DNA of 64,000 nt from Dipteris shenzhenensis (taxonomy: Eukaryota; Polypodiophyta; Polypodiopsida; Gleicheniales): assembly GCA_047967505.1 (NCBI GenBank), contig CM106541.1. One strand, 5' to 3'. The notes under the pieces were generated by a model. The model was not told the DNA's origin. It saw only the letters and a list, made by a program, of their open reading frames with translations, and did not search any database. Positions within the stretch are counted from its first letter, which is position 1. Every line of letters starts with the position of its first letter. A program made the position numbers and the translations under genes. This document shows, one piece after another, positions 9,762 to 24,700 of the stretch.

Positions 9762-12700
9762 GTGATCTTCAAATCTTTAGTGATCGTAGTTTATTTTGGT
9801 TTTTTCCTATGACAAAGTTCAGGTTAAAAAAGCTTTTACTTTTTCAAGTTTATGTTGAGAGACTAGTAGCTTGTGTGTACATTTTTGAAACTAGTTTAGC
9901 AAGGTATGAGTTTAAATTTTGCCTGACAAGAGCAATTCCTTGAATTGTATGACATGGGATGATTTAAGATTTACCTATGCTCATTGCATTCTTTTTTCAG
10001 TGGAGGGATACTGTATAATTTCTCTGCAGGGGCTATACCTTTTAGACTACCTCAGATCTGGGTATGGCCTAGATGTTTACTTATACTGTTGGCTTATACT
10101 TATAGAAATTTAATTTAGGAAGAAGATGAAGAAACCAGCAGACTTAGACTGATCAACTATAGAATTCTCTCGACTGTATGTCATATTTTACTCATCATGG
10201 AACTGTACGCTTTATTGTTGAGGCAAAGATCTGTAGACTTGTCAGAATAGTATGCTGCTTTCAGTCATCACCTCTTACTGTGGTATTGTAGCCTACATTG
10301 GGAAAGCGTCAGTTGTATAAAGCAGTACCTGGAGGAATCACTGAGAATGAGTTGCTAGTCATGCCCTTTGTTTTCACAGATGCACTGGTCACTTTTAACA
10401 GGATGTTGTTACTGCTCAAGAATCTTATTGGCAAATGGTCCCTGTGTCAAAGGATCCCACTCAGCATGAGCATCACCTTAGATAGGCCCTCTAGCTCTTG
10501 AAGGTAATCAGCTGTATATCAATGCCAAGAATGCCAATTTTGTTTTAGAGAAAGTACACTCTCTTGGGTACATGATCAATCCCTCGTGTGTTAGGTTAGA
10601 CCTTGCAAAAGGTCAACATTGCGGAGTGGGGAGGTGAGAAGGTATTAGTTGAATGGGAGATATATGTATCTTGAGAGTGGTTGATTGTATGTGTGAGGTG
10701 GCATGGTTGAATAGTCAAAGAGGATAAGGGTAATTCTTTTTGTATGAGAGATGTAAAGCTTGTAAACAATGAAGCTAAGCAATGAAAGTGAAGATGAAGA
10801 ATGCTGGTCGCCAAGGAGTGGAGTCTCCTCTATTATGTATGCTTGTTGCTTCTGCCATATGCACTCTCAGTGTGGTATCAGAGCCATTACAAGTCCAGCG
10901 TGATTCTATCATAGAGGAAGTTGCTGCTCCTTCATCCTAAAGAGATATTTAGAAGGCTAATGCTCACAAAAGAAAAGAGCCTGCTCATATCTTACTAAAA
11001 TTTGTGTTCTGTGCTCTGTGAATGCTGGGAAACTGGAGTTTTTGGAGGGAGCAGTCGAAGCAACACTACAAGCTAGCGAAGCAAAATAGCAATATAGTAC
11101 TACAAGCTACCGCAAGACTCAACAATCAGCGTGGAATGCAACAGACAGCTAGTAGACTAAATTCAGCGACGAAGTGGCATGGAATGCGACAGACAGCTAG
11201 TAAGGTACCTTAGCAGTGACACTACAAGAAAAGTAGCAACAAAGCATAAATAGTAGCAAGCTATTGCAGAAGCACAAGGCAAAGTTGGTGACAAGCTAGG
11301 CAAAGGTTGCAATGGATGCAGTTTGAAACAAGAGAGGACTCTAAGAGTTCATTGTTACGCTTGACTTCACCGACAGCAGCAACTTGATCACAGCTGTAGT
11401 GGCAGTGACGCAATAACGTGAAAAGCGTTAGCAGCATAAAGTTTTGAAGCAAGCACAGGGCAGGAGAAGTAGCATCATGGAACAAAGTGACTAAAACAAC
11501 GGCAAGCATAAGCATGAGACAGTGCAAGCATTGATGCAAGCTGCCAGCAGCAGCCAGCCACGCAACAGAGAAGCTAAGAGAGTAGCAGCAAGGCACAAAG
11601 CAAGCAGCACTAGGCTATCATCAGCAAAGCAAGCAATAAGAAAAGCTTAGCAGAAGGAACAAGCAAACAAAGGGCTGTTTTTGTTTAAAATGCACTAGAC
11701 AGTCTGCTTGCAACAAATAACTTCGGAACTGTGTGGAATTGAGCTTGGAGCTTAACTGGAAAGTTGGAGATTGTCGTAAAAGCTACAACTTTGCTTTTTG
11801 AAGCGATTTTATCCGGATCATGCATCAAAAAATACGTGGGGTGCAAAACAATAAAAAGTTGCAGTCTACAGCTTGAGACCAAGAATTGGCTTGCAGGCAC
11901 TACAAACAGAAAATTAGAAAACTATAGAATTGTGCCTGGTTGGTGAAGGTTATACGCCTTAGTTTATGCCTTGACTATAAATTGCAGAATGGTGGTTGCT
12001 ATTGCCACAAACTGGAGGAGATTGATGCCATAAGAGAGGGATAAAATTCAGAAGTGCTTGCAGTCATAAGGGTTGCATTTGTGCCTGGGATTGAGGCTTT
12101 ATTGATGCCTATGCCTCACATGAAGCGAGAAGAAAATTGTGTACGGAAAATTATAGTTTGTTGTCTTAAATTGTGGTGCCTATTTGGTGGTCATTCGAAG
12201 GATTTGCTTGCATACAGCTTGAGTTTCAAGCAAGGCAGAGAGAGTTCACAAGTAGCCCAAATAGTGGGTGAAAATTTGACGAAAGACAATTACCTTGTGT
12301 GGTCATATAGAATGGAGAATTTCCTCATGGGAAAAGGCATGTGGGACTTGGTAACCAGTGAAGATGAATGCCGTAATTTACCAGAAGTAAATCCTACTGA
12401 GCAGGAGAAGAAAGATTATAAAGAATGGGTAGAAAAATCAAGAAAAGTGCTACATTGGATTTCATTATGCATATCTGAGACATTGATACCTCACAGAAAG
12501 AAAGCAAACAATCCAAAGGATGCATGGGACATAATCCACAAGATATATGGCACTAGCACTGAAGCTAGAAAAAGTCAGCTTAAACAGAGACTACACAGTG
12601 TATGTAGAGGTACTAGATCCATCACTGACTATGTGGCCAAGATCAGACAGATAGCTGAAGATTTAGCATCCATTAATTGCACAGTAGAGGATGATGATTT

Positions 12701-15700
12701 GATATCTGTTACTTTGAATGGATTAGGTTCTCAATACAAGTCACTGGATACTCAGAGGGAACATGTATGACTTTGAGGAACTAGTAGCACTATGCATGAT
12801 GGAGGAGGTAAAATTGGGCTTGTGAGGCACTAGTAGCAATGGCTCTCGTAGCCGTGATCATGTCTTTTATCATGACAGAGGTAGAGGTTCTCAAAGAGGC
12901 CGTGGTGGAGCTTTCAGAGGTAGAGGACATGACAATCATGCTTATGGACAGCCTTCTGGTAGAGGAAATGATATGCATAGAGGTGGCTATGGAATGCCCA
13001 GAGGTCGGGGAAGAGGAATCCCTAGGGGTAGAGGCTTTGCTAGCTCACCTAGAAGAGAGGATACATGCCATTATTGTGGGAAATATGGGCACTATGAGAG
13101 GGATTGCTACCACAACCAAAATGACAATGCCTGTGGTAGAGGAAGAGGTAGACAACAATTCAGCCATTACGCTGGTCATGATGATAGTGGATATGCTCAT
13201 AGAGGAGGCATGAGTAGAGGAAAGTCAAGTGGACACTTATTTGTCATGGGGCATGTTATAAATAGCATGATGCCTGCATGTAACAAAGATGTGTGGTACA
13301 TTGACTTAGGCTGTACAAATCATATGACAGCCCATGAAGAATGGTTTGATCACAAACAAAGTATGCCTATGAAGGAGTATGTGGCTACAAGAGATGACTC
13401 ATTACATGAGATCACTCATGTTGGTTTTATGCCATTGGTGACAAAATATGGAGTGGAAATGTACTTTGTGTGCCCACAATCACAAAGAATCTTGTCTCTG
13501 TTGGTCAGATGGTAGACCAAGACATGCAGGTAACATTCAATAAAAATGGATGTTTCATACATGATTTTAAAAGAGGAAGGCAAGGCAGGCTGATTTCAAG
13601 AGGAAGAAAAGAAGGTAGATTATTTACTTTTATGCTGGAGAGCCATTTTCTCATCAAATGTCAATGTATGCTAAGGGAAGCGAACAACACGAGCAGGCTG
13701 AATTGTGGCATAGGAGAATAGGACCTGTAAATTATAGGAGGCTGAAGGAAATGCAAAGAAATGACATAGTGAGAGGTCTCCCCATTTTTGGACACTTAAA
13801 TTTTGGGCATATATGTGAAGCCTGTCAGTTTGGAAAGCAAACATGGTTGCCTTTTCCAAGGAGAGAAAAATCAGCAAATATGCACTTGAGTTGATTCATA
13901 CAAATGTGTCGTCTTGTGACAATGAATCTATGAATGGCTCAAGATATTATATCACTTTCATTGATGATTACAGCTGGTATACTTGGGTATATTTCATGAA
14001 GCACAAGAATGATGCCCTGCCCATTTTCATGAGCTTTAAGACTATGGTTCAGAAGTAAGTGGGAAGATACATAAGATGTTTGAGGTTAGATGGAGGGGGA
14101 GAATATATATTTGATGAATCTGATGATTATTTGGAGAGTCATGGCATTAGGAGGAATATAATTTGCAGGTACACACCGAAACAGAGTGGTGTGGCTGAAA
14201 ATAGAAATATAGTGATTGCAAAGGTTTGTAGAGCCATGATGAATGAAATGAATGTCCCATTTTACTATTGGGCAGAGGCTGTATATACAACTGTTCATAT
14301 TATGAATAGACCACTCACAGCAGTGATTCATGGCATGCCACCATTTGAGAGACTTTGGGGCAGCAAGCGTAGAGTTGCATATTTCAGGGTATTTGGGTGT
14401 GTATGCTATAGTCATGTGCCGAGCAAGTTAGAAAGAAGATGGACCCAAGGGCTATAAAATGCATATTTATTGGTTATGCTGAGGAGAGAAAGGGATACAA
14501 GTGCTTGAGTCCATACACCAGAGAGGTGCTTATTAGTAGGGATGTTGTGTTTGCTGAAAATGAGGCATGGTATGCACCTATCGCAGTAGTGATGGATGAT
14601 GCCCATGTTGATAGACCCAAACATAAAGTGGTGAGGCAAGTTAGCCAGGAGCTATCAGGTCCTTTGGAGAAGGATGAGAGCACTAATGTAAGCCCTTGGA
14701 TGGGTAGGTTGAGGAGTAGTGCAAAGGACAAAGGCAAGGAGAAAGTATATGAGGAAGCGCATGCTGAATGCTCAAGCGATGAGAGCATTGATGATGAACT
14801 TGGATTGCCCTCAGTATCCACATCAGGAGTAAAGAAGATGGCTGAAAAATACTTGCCTCCACATGCAAGGAGAGAAAGAACTGAAATTCAGCAACCATTG
14901 AGGAGATCGGAGAGAGTGAGACACCCCGTTGAGAGGTTGACTTATAATGGATTCATGAAAATGCATTATGCATATATGGTTTCAAGAATACAACATGCTG
15001 AACCATCCGCTTTTGAAGAGGTGGTAAACAAGAAAGAATGGGTGAATGCAATGGATGAAGAGATGAATGCCCTGGAAAAGAATAAGACTTGGGAATTGGT
15101 GAAATTGCCACCTGTGAAGAAGGCTATTGGCTCAAAATGGGTATACAAAGTAAAATGCAAGGCTGATGATAGCTTGGAAAGGTATAAAGATAGACTTGTG
15201 GCTAAAGGGTATGCCCAAACACAAGGGTTGGATTATGATGAGACATTCAGCCCGGTAGCCGTGAGAGTGGTAATTGCATTGGCTAGTATGTGTGGATGGT
15301 TATCATATCAGATGGATGTTAAAAATGCATTCTTGAATGGTCAATTGGAAGAAGAAGTGTACATGCATCAGCCACAGGGATACGTTCATCCAAAATACCC
15401 CAATTATGTATGCAAGCTGAGAAGAGTGTTATATGGGCTGAAGCAGGCTCCAAGAGCTTGGTGTGAGAGGATCAGCAAATTCTTGAAGAGCATGAGTTAC
15501 AGCCAATCAAAATCTGATTATTCTTTATATGTGAAGCACACGGGGCAAGGAATTGTGGTGATAGTCATTTATGTTGATGATCTTATCATTACTGGAGATG
15601 ATCATACTGAAATTGCATCCATCAAGAAGAGGCTAGCAAGTGAATTTGAAATGAAGGATTTGGGACAGCTTAAATATTTCTTGGGCATAGAAATTGTTGA

Positions 15701-18700
15701 CACCCCCTCATGCATTTGGATGATGCAAAGGCAATATGCCTTGGATATGTTGGAGAGATATGGTATGACTGCATGCAAACCTATTGATACCCCAATCGAC
15801 CAGAACGTCAAGTTAGTGGATGATGGTCATTACATAGAGGATGTGACTATGTATAGGAGGATGGTAGGTAGTCTTATCTATCTGACCATTACCAGGCCTG
15901 ATCTTTTTTTTTTTGGTCCAAAAAGATTACTTCATTAAGTATGAATGAAAACCGCAAGAGCAAGCTCAAGTGCGGAAGTACATCATGACATGCATGAAAG
16001 AATAAACCAGCTCAGAAAGAGCTAACAAAAATCCAGGGTGGATGCTGAAAATGCCACCTCAACCTTGAAGGAGAATCAGATAAGAAAGGAGATCCCCTCC
16101 AAACTCTGAAAAAAATATCCGCTCCTAGCGGAAGGTGCTCTCGAAGATCCCTGCATGCTCACTTAAATGACCATCAAAGTGTGTATAGTATCAGTCCATA
16201 TACTGGCCATAGTCTGAAGGGTGAACCTGGGAGCTCTCCATTACCAGGCCTGATCTAAGTTATGTAGTTGGCATTGGCCCAGCTCCCAAGCGTAGTGCTT
16301 TTCTTGGGATTTACATTTTCGATCCTTTGTTGTGGTGATACCCTACAGTGCCACGTGGTAAATACTTCTTCAGTACACTTTGGCAGCTTAGTTCTTCCTA
16401 CTTTGATCCATCTCTTAAGTTTATGTACCATGTGCTAAAGTGTTTTTGGGAACATGAGTGCTACAGTCTGAATGTTTTCTCTTGAAGGTTTATTCTCCTT
16501 ATAAGTCACTTGAGCAACAAAGCATTCTTGTGGTAAACCAGCATTGGCTCATTGTATTAATGGTGTCGTGTTACGCTTGTTGAAGCTGCTATGTATCCTT
16601 TCAAATTTTATTTGGAGGGAGAGATTATTTAAAATGTTTGTATTCAAGGCTTGATTTATTGTCAATTGTGAAAGCGAGATGTTCCTACTAGCTAGTCTTG
16701 CTCTGTATTTTGAAATAAAATGTCTGATTTGAATAGGTGTACTAACAAAAATGACAATCCATTTGCGTAAATGGTTTTACATAAACAGGTGTTTGAAGCA
16801 GGCATAAATCAAGAACCTTCTCAAGATTCGCTGTCCTCAAAGTGGGGCAATGATCGCCAATATCTTTTGCGCCCAGTGGATGGCATATTAAACTATCATC
16901 GACGTGGAAAGAAAGAGAAACGAGATCCAACAGTGGCTTTCCAGAACATTTCACTTGTCCTGAGTGAACTATCTTTAACTATTTCAGAGGTAGAATGTTC
17001 TTTTTAAAACTGGTGGTACATTGTCGCTCACATTCATTGCTGGTCAATTACAGGCTCATTGATTGTATACATAAGATATTTTTGCATTCATAATGATATT
17101 TAAGTCATTATTGTTATTCAGGCTGACACTTTTTGATCCCTTATTTTTTATTCCATGTTTGTCTTGGCAATCACATTTGGCTCTCACGACACATTGACTT
17201 AACCCTTCTGTTTTTATTGATTCAGGAACAGTATTGTGATGGGTTGAAGCTGCTAGAAGGGGTTTCACAGTATAGAACACAGATTGAATTCTCTCATTTT
17301 CGTCCTCGTGTCACGGTGCTGGAAAATCCACGCAGCTGGTGGGTTTATGCTTGTCAAGCAGGACTTCACAAGCAGAACAAAACATGGTGAGAATGAGGAT
17401 CTCTCTAAATGGTTAGCTTTAGCTTATTCATTACATTATACTGACAATAGGGCTTCTGCTATATTTCAGTGTTTCTGAATTGGAGTATCTCTTCTGGTAG
17501 AAAGAAAGAAAGAAATATTTATATCTGCAGGAGGCCTCACAGGCCTATGAGACAAAGTACAAACACCAATAGAATACTTACTACATCTGGATAACCAGAG
17601 AGTCGGTGGAGCTCATAAAGCAGCTCATCCCCCAGTTATTATGGCATAACTATATATACTAGTACTATCATGCAATGGCCTCATTAACATTGGTTTAAGA
17701 TTGAAAGTCTTTGGGTTTCCCTCATGTTACGTTACATAAAGATGGATCACCTAAAATCAGTTGAATTCCCAAATTGTGAAAACAACTTTCGCACGATGGC
17801 GTCGAGGGCTGGCTACCCGGCGGCAGCTAACCATTAGCACTTAAGCTCTGCAAATGGGGAGCGCGAACGCACGCTGCCTTGCTCTATGCCTACCCTGTCC
17901 CCCACCCGGGGACCTGTAGAGGGCCCGGGAAATGGCCTGCCTGAAAGGAGGGAGAAATTGCATTGCTAGGAAGGGCATCGTCGCCGTCGCTGCTCTTAAC
18001 CCTCTCGGAATGATTTGTAGTATTTCTTTCTAAAGACATATGATTTTTTCCTCTGTGAATCCCTCATCCCCAAGGCATCCATCCTGCAGCCCCCCTGGTG
18101 CATGATATCATCTTGTTGTGTACTCTATTTTCCTGCTCTTTGACTTCCTGTAAAGGTCAACTTTGTTAACTTTATTGCTAACATTTGCAGCCATCTCTTG
18201 CTTGATTATGTTCACTTGAGTAGTGATCATTTCCTTTACTATGGATACCAGCTGAGGTGTTGGTGGAGATGAAGTACATTTGTGCAACACTTCTTGAATA
18301 ACTTCCTACTTTCCCTTCCATATCATTATTATTCCTTTCTACAGCTGCGATTCTAAGTTTGAGCTCACGAATTCCTGCTGTAAATAATAAATATTCTCTT
18401 GCGGGTCTATGATGCTAACCATTTTCTTGTGCTGTAGAAATGCCTTTGCATACGGAGGGGGCCTCTTTAAGAGGTGATGAAGCTGCAATGTCAGAACATG
18501 AGGGCTTGCTTGGAGTCGCGGCAAATGTCTTCACCTTAGGAAATTTCATAGTTTTGGCCTGCAAATCTGAGAAACCCCTCTGCTGAGACTAACCCACAAG
18601 CTGGGCTGGGGGTTTAGCCCGGTTTGGAGTGAGCGCTCCCTTGGCTTGCTGCTGCGACCTGCAACTGGGCCTGGAGCTACAAACTGGAACTACTGTGCCT

Positions 18701-21700
18701 TGAGCACCTAGAAGCCTGTTGCGATCACTCATAAGGCCTATAAGGATTTTTTAATGGAGTGGGCTAGATGGCACAGCAGACACTATTACCAGGGTGGCTT
18801 GGGAGATCTTGATCCTTCCCATGCAGGAGAGGGCTCTCAACATCATAGACGCAGATTTGCAATGCAAGGCCTTGCTTTGCAAATTTGTGGTTAGAGGATT
18901 TATGTCTCGGGATGAACCATGGAATTTTTAATTTATTTATTGCATTCAGACCTGCAGCCCCTCCTCGGGTGGAGACTGGATGACAACACCGGACGGATTT
19001 TCACTTCAGCCCGTCTCAGATCTCCTTCCTCCCCGCGGATGTCACTATTTTGAAAGCTTGGGCTAGCTTCATAAATATTCTTTGGAGAGTTCCTTCCTCC
19101 TTTCTAGAAGAGATTGTCAGGGAACCTATCATTTGGAATGACAATATACGTGATGAGCATGGTTCTTTATACATGCAGTGTTCTAGGTGGGAGAGAGGCT
19201 TTGCCGCCTCTATAGGTTCTTTAAAAGCCTTCAAAAGGCTTCGAGAAGATGGTCAACAACAATTGGTAAGTCACCTCAGAGGAAGTGCAGGGAGGATACT
19301 TAAGAAAGATGCATCCTTACCCTGTGATCGGATGGATACAGATGACAGGCCCGTAGTTTGTTCCGTAGTTTGTTCATGGTGGATGGGGGCTTTTTCGAGG
19401 ACAGGTATTCCTCTTCAGGTCATTGATTTTTTGGGGGCACAGGAGGATGCCTTGGTTTGTGATGTACAGTTAGGTGGTAGGCCGTCTATTTCTTCAGATG
19501 ATATTCTTTTGGGCATGTCTTTTTAGGTTGTCAGGATCATAGGCTATGTGGAACAAGGCAAGGACTTTGGTTGGCATATAGATCCGAGCCCTCGTCTTCT
19601 CTCTCTCTTGGGTTCATGGAGGTTGTGACTCTATTGAGGAGTCCCCATAAAATATCTTCAATGGGACCTCGGAGAGTGGGAATGGATTGTTGCAGGGAAC
19701 CAAGAGAAGAGTCTCCCTTTTTTCGGTTACATGGTTAGTAATGCCAGGAGATTCCAGATCAGTTGTAGAGGTTGGTGACCTTCCTGAGCCCGTCATTGGG
19801 AGAGTTATCAGGTTTCCACTGATTTGGAGAGTCTTTGGGAGGAGGCTCTGGAAATCCCAAAGAAATAGAAAGATCACTTTATTTTTTTGGCTTTCTATTC
19901 AAGGAGGGATTGCAGTGAATAGGTGGAGGTCTAGGTTTGGGGCAGACTCCACTTGTTCTAGGTGCTCGTCTGTGGAGGAGTCGGTTTATCATTGCTTATG
20001 GGACTGTAGGCATGCGAGAGTCATATGGATAGGGGCTGCTAGGATCCTCAGTACTTTTGTTCTCTCTCGTTTCTTCATGACTTGGGGATTAGTGGCTTCT
20101 CTCTCTTTGTCAGGACCTCAGATCTTCTATGAGTGGGAAGATGCTTCTTGGGCCATCTTCGTTCGACGACACCTAGTCGAGCCTTGCTCTCTGGAGGATG
20201 TGCCTATCTCTCGCTATAGAAGAGTACACATTGATGTGGATTCTGCTTGGGAGATACTAGCTAGTATTACTGCTTGGCAGATTTGGAGGACCAGATGCAC
20301 AGAGGCCTTAGATGGATCACAGGTCCACCCTTCTGACACCTTGGCCAGTATTTGGGCTGATACCATTCACACACTGATGGCTAGTTGGGCGAGCATGCAT
20401 GGGTCCTCCTGGGCAGCCTTTGCTAGGAGGGATATATTCTTTATGGAATGGAGAGACTCGGGTCCTCCTGGGCAGCCTTTGCCAGGAGGGATATATTCTT
20501 TACGGAATGGAGAGACTCTCCCTTTCTTTCAGAGACTACAGCGAGGATGAGGTGGCATTTTCAGCCTCCACCTTGGTTCTTCCTCGCTCATTCTGAGTAT
20601 TTTTTAAACTCTTCTAGAGTGTTTTTTATCCTCATGCCCAACATGATGTGTTTCTGCTTCAAGCTTGCTCACACAGGTTTCCTTGATACTTAATAGAAGT
20701 CTTTTTCATGAAAAGAAGAAAAAGAAAAAGAAAAAGCTTGTGGCGTGACTTGAGGCTTGGGGCTGCTCCCGCAACCTAGGGATCTACGGCACACGGCGCT
20801 ATTGTGTGCTACATTGTAGCTGTCACTGTATGTCTTGTTGCTATTGCAGTAGTTGGGAGAGGAGGCTACATAGCAACCAGCCCCTCCTAGGGTCCCACTA
20901 AAGGTGTCAAGTTCATTTGTGTAGAGGCCAAACAAGGTGTTTGACCCCAATGGTGCTCATGATCTCCTCTGTCCACCGTGCACCTGTCCTCATAAAGTGC
21001 CATGATTGCCCAAGTGATCTCCTGTCATATCCCAGCTCTTGTAGACATCTGATGAGTTGGGCTCTCGGCACCGTGTCAAAAGCCGCACGGAAATCCACAA
21101 AGCATCATTAGACCTTCTGTCTTTGTGTCCTAGCATCCTCGATGACCCCCCCTTGAGTGTGAGTATATGATACATGGACGCCCGTTTTCTGTCCGTACGC
21201 TCTGTCAGAAAATCCGAAAAAAAAAGGGTTTTTCCTATACTGTCAAAAATCCGTACGATTTCGTCCGTATTGCTAGAAAAATCCGTACAGTCCATACAGT
21301 TTTGTCCGTACAGTCGGGGACGTCCATACAGTTTGCTTGCCAGAAAAAAATTTTTCATTGTCAAAAATCTGTACAGTTAGAAAATCCATACGATTTTGTC
21401 CGTACAGACAGAAAATTCCGTACAGTTTTGACCGTACAGTCCATACAGTTTTGTCAGTACAGTAGGGGAAGTCCGTACAGTTTGCCTGTCAGGGGAAAAA
21501 AAGTTTTTTTTTTGTACTGTCAAAAATCCGTACGATTTCGTCCGTACAGCCAAGAAAACACCGTACAGTTTTGTACCTGCTGTGCTTTCCTCCTTGTAAA
21601 GCGTTGCTGCTTCCAAGCTTTTTCCTTAACTCGAATGACGGATTATTCCTATGAGAAAGCCTTTCACAGAGACAAGTCGGTTTCCAACAAGAAACAAAAA

Positions 21701-24700
21701 CAGGTGATGGATTCAGATGATTCCCTTCATGACTGTGCTGAGGCTCAGCGTGTTTATGAGGTTATGCATGAAGGGTTTGAAGACACCCGTAAAGGTTGGA
21801 AAGATCCACTTCCCACCACTGGCATTATGGTGGAAGTGGATGATATATTTGATCCAGTTAAGGAGTATGCAAAGCATGCCATTATAATGTTCTTCCCAAG
21901 ACGGATGCCTGCTGCTGCAGATGTTGGGAATTGGTTGACTCGAACCCTGGGTGGTTCTTATGTCAAAAAAGTTCATTATGCAGCGAGGGGCTTTTTTGAG
22001 ATCATCATGGTTGATGAGCAGCACCGTCAGGTTTTGCTGGAGCACTCTCCTCTTTTCTATGGCCAGCAGATGGTCCATGTTCTGCCCTGGTCTCCCACCT
22101 GGGATTACCAGGCATTGATTCGGCATCGTTGCCCTGTTTGGGTAGAAGTTGTGGATTTTCCTCAATGCTCGTCTTCTCTTCCACCTAAAATTGCAGCTTC
22201 CCTCGGTAAGGTGGTATGTCCACCACGACCCAATGGAAATTCGAATCGCTTCTGCATTTTGTGGGATACAGATCATCCCACTCCAGCTTCATATTTGGTC
22301 ACTGTGAATAATGTTTCCATGGGGAGTGCCTTTTACAAGCTCAAGTGGGGGCTGTTTGCAGGTGCTTGCTTTGAATGCAAGCAATTTGGGCACATGGCTT
22401 CACAATGCCCTTCCCGAGCTCCACAGATGCCAGTGCAAGCTGAAATGGATCAGTCTTTGAATAAGAATGCAAATGCCTCTTCTGTGGTAAAAAACAAAGG
22501 GGTCAAACAGTTTTGCTCTGTTCAAGACAAAGGCAAAGCCCCGGTTGTCTCACATGGTAATGCTTCTTTTCCTGTGCCTTTGTCCTCTCCACCTCAAGGG
22601 AAGGGGGAAAATTTTTTGACTGATGGATGGCAAACTCCTCGCACAGTGATCCCCCCAGGCGACCTTTGCCTTCTCGGACTTGGAGTGGTGCATCCTCTCA
22701 TGGGAAAACACCTGCTGAAAAGTTTGGTGTTGGCTTGACCTGGGCTGCTATAACGAACTTCCTATTACTACAGCAGATCACAGGAGTAGCACCATAGAAT
22801 ATCCTCCCAGCCAATTCCTTGCTATAGCGTGAGAGCTCTCAGACAAATTGAAATCGAAATCACATGAAGGTCCATTCTCCTTCTCTCACTAACTCCAGCA
22901 AGCCCCATCTCCCTAGATGGATCTAGATGCCACATGTCATCATCATAGAGCCTTTCCTAATGCATCTTTTCACCCCTCTCTTGGGATACTTTCATTTCCT
23001 TTGCCACTAGGCACATTGCTTGCATTAGGCCCTTAGCCTTAGATCCACCTAGTCTGGTGCTATCAGCCCTCACCTAGGACCTTGATATTAATTCCCTCTC
23101 GATCATTTACATGAAGCGCAAACAAATATATTACAAACGTAGATCCTTAAGGGAAATGTCGACTGATTCTTCCGAGGTCATGCTACCTCGGCTAGAGCGT
23201 AACATTCCTTCCCTCTTTAGACATCAGCGTCCTCGATGATAAAGTCTGGGAACACTCTCCGCAACTGGTATACGGATTCCCAGGTAGCTTCTGATAGAGG
23301 TAAACCATGCCATGCAACCAACACCGTGGGTATCTTCCGATTGCGCACTTGCATTGTTCCTCGGTCCAGGATTCTTGTTAGTTTGCGCCTTGTATTATCC
23401 TCCATCTCCTGAAACAAAACCACACCTTCGATTAGTGAGTCACCAGTATGCAAAAATTTCTTTAAACGAGAAACATGAAACACTGGGTGCACCTTGCAAC
23501 CCTGTGGCAATTCTAATTTATAGGCTACCTTGCCTATTCTCTTTAGAATCAACCACGGCCCACAGTATCGAGGTGATAACTTAGTACACTCTCCTGAAGT
23601 TAACGACTTCGAGTGCGAAGGAACTCTGAGAAAAACTTTTTCTCCTTCCTTAAATTCTCTTATAGACCGGTTTTCATCCGCATATGCCTTAGCTCTATCC
23701 ATAGCCTGGTGGATATTAGCTCTCGCAAGTGCTAGCATCTCCTGCATGTGAACCAGAGAGTTCACGGCACTAGGCCTCTCTGAGGTATTCCAACTGTAGT
23801 TGGATTTGCTGGTCTATAACCATAATTCAATTCAAACGGACTAAACTCTGTAGAGGAATGTTTTCTATCATTGTAGGCAAACTCTAACAATGGCAACCAC
23901 TTGTCCCACGTATAATGCCTCAATGACTCATATGCCCTCAGCATATCCTCTAAAATCAGGTTGGCTCTCTCCGTTTGACCATCCGTTTCAGGATGATTCC
24001 CACTACTCATTCCCAACTCAGTCCTTAGTGTCTCAAATATCGCTGTCCAAAAATGACCGGTAAATCTGACATCCTTGTCTGACACTATGGATTTAGGCAA
24101 TCCATGCATACGAAATATATGTCTAATAAACAAATCCGTAACTTGCGGGGCACTAACAGACTCTCTAGTCGGAATGAAGTGAGCCATCTTGGTTAGACGA
24201 TCAACCACCACAAGGATAGAATCATATCCACCTTGTGTCGTAGGCAGCCCCACAATAAAGTCCATGGAAATGCTCTCCCACTTACTTAGTGGTATCTCCA
24301 AGGGTTGTAAAAGTCCGGGTGGCTTCACCCGCTCGGCCTTGCTTACCTGACATGAAAAACACCGTGTCACATATTCATGAATATGCTTTTTCATCTTTGG
24401 CCAAAAGAAATCTCGCTTCACGAGATCATGTCTTCTCGACTCCTGGATGTCCCGCACATGGGCTATCATGGCACCGTCGAATGACTCTCTGCTTGAGATC
24501 ATTCTGACTAGGTACTACAACCTTGCCATTTTTTTTCAGCAGACCATCCCTTATGGTATATCTTGCATATGTTTGGCCACCTAGCTTGGCGGCCTCTCAA
24601 GTCAGGTTGTTTACAAAAATGTTTCAGAGTATCATGATCAACATCCACATAAAACTCTGATCCATACAAATAATGTCGCTATGTTTTCAAAGCATGGACA

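Larger units (their letters stand above)
10611..16300 (+). mobile_element. Decayed Ty1/copia element in VPS13 intron 4
   Basis: In order: a candidate 5' LTR (ending near 10870), an initiator-Met primer site (10873-10885), a long leader, gag, protease, integrase and reverse transcriptase. The protein breaks off just after SYVVGI at about 16280, so the RNase H domain and 3' LTR are missing. A 333-bp LINE fragment splits the RT gene at 15905-16237. The element lies in the sense orientation of the host gene. Confidence 0.85.

Noticed and set aside
10298-10501. 67-codon frame between VPS13 exons 4 and 5 considered as an extra exon
   Set aside because: Exon 4 (WSE) and exon 5 (VFEAGI) join directly in phase, and the frame matches a decayed gypsy RT block.
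13671-14639. Minus-strand frames of 68-109 codons opposite copia pol
   Set aside because: Antisense shadows of integrase coding sequence.
21167-21634. N-terminal extension of LINE ORF1 through the CCGTAC repeats
   Set aside because: The translation is repeat-driven with no protein-like pattern. The ATG at 21635 starts the recognisable protein.
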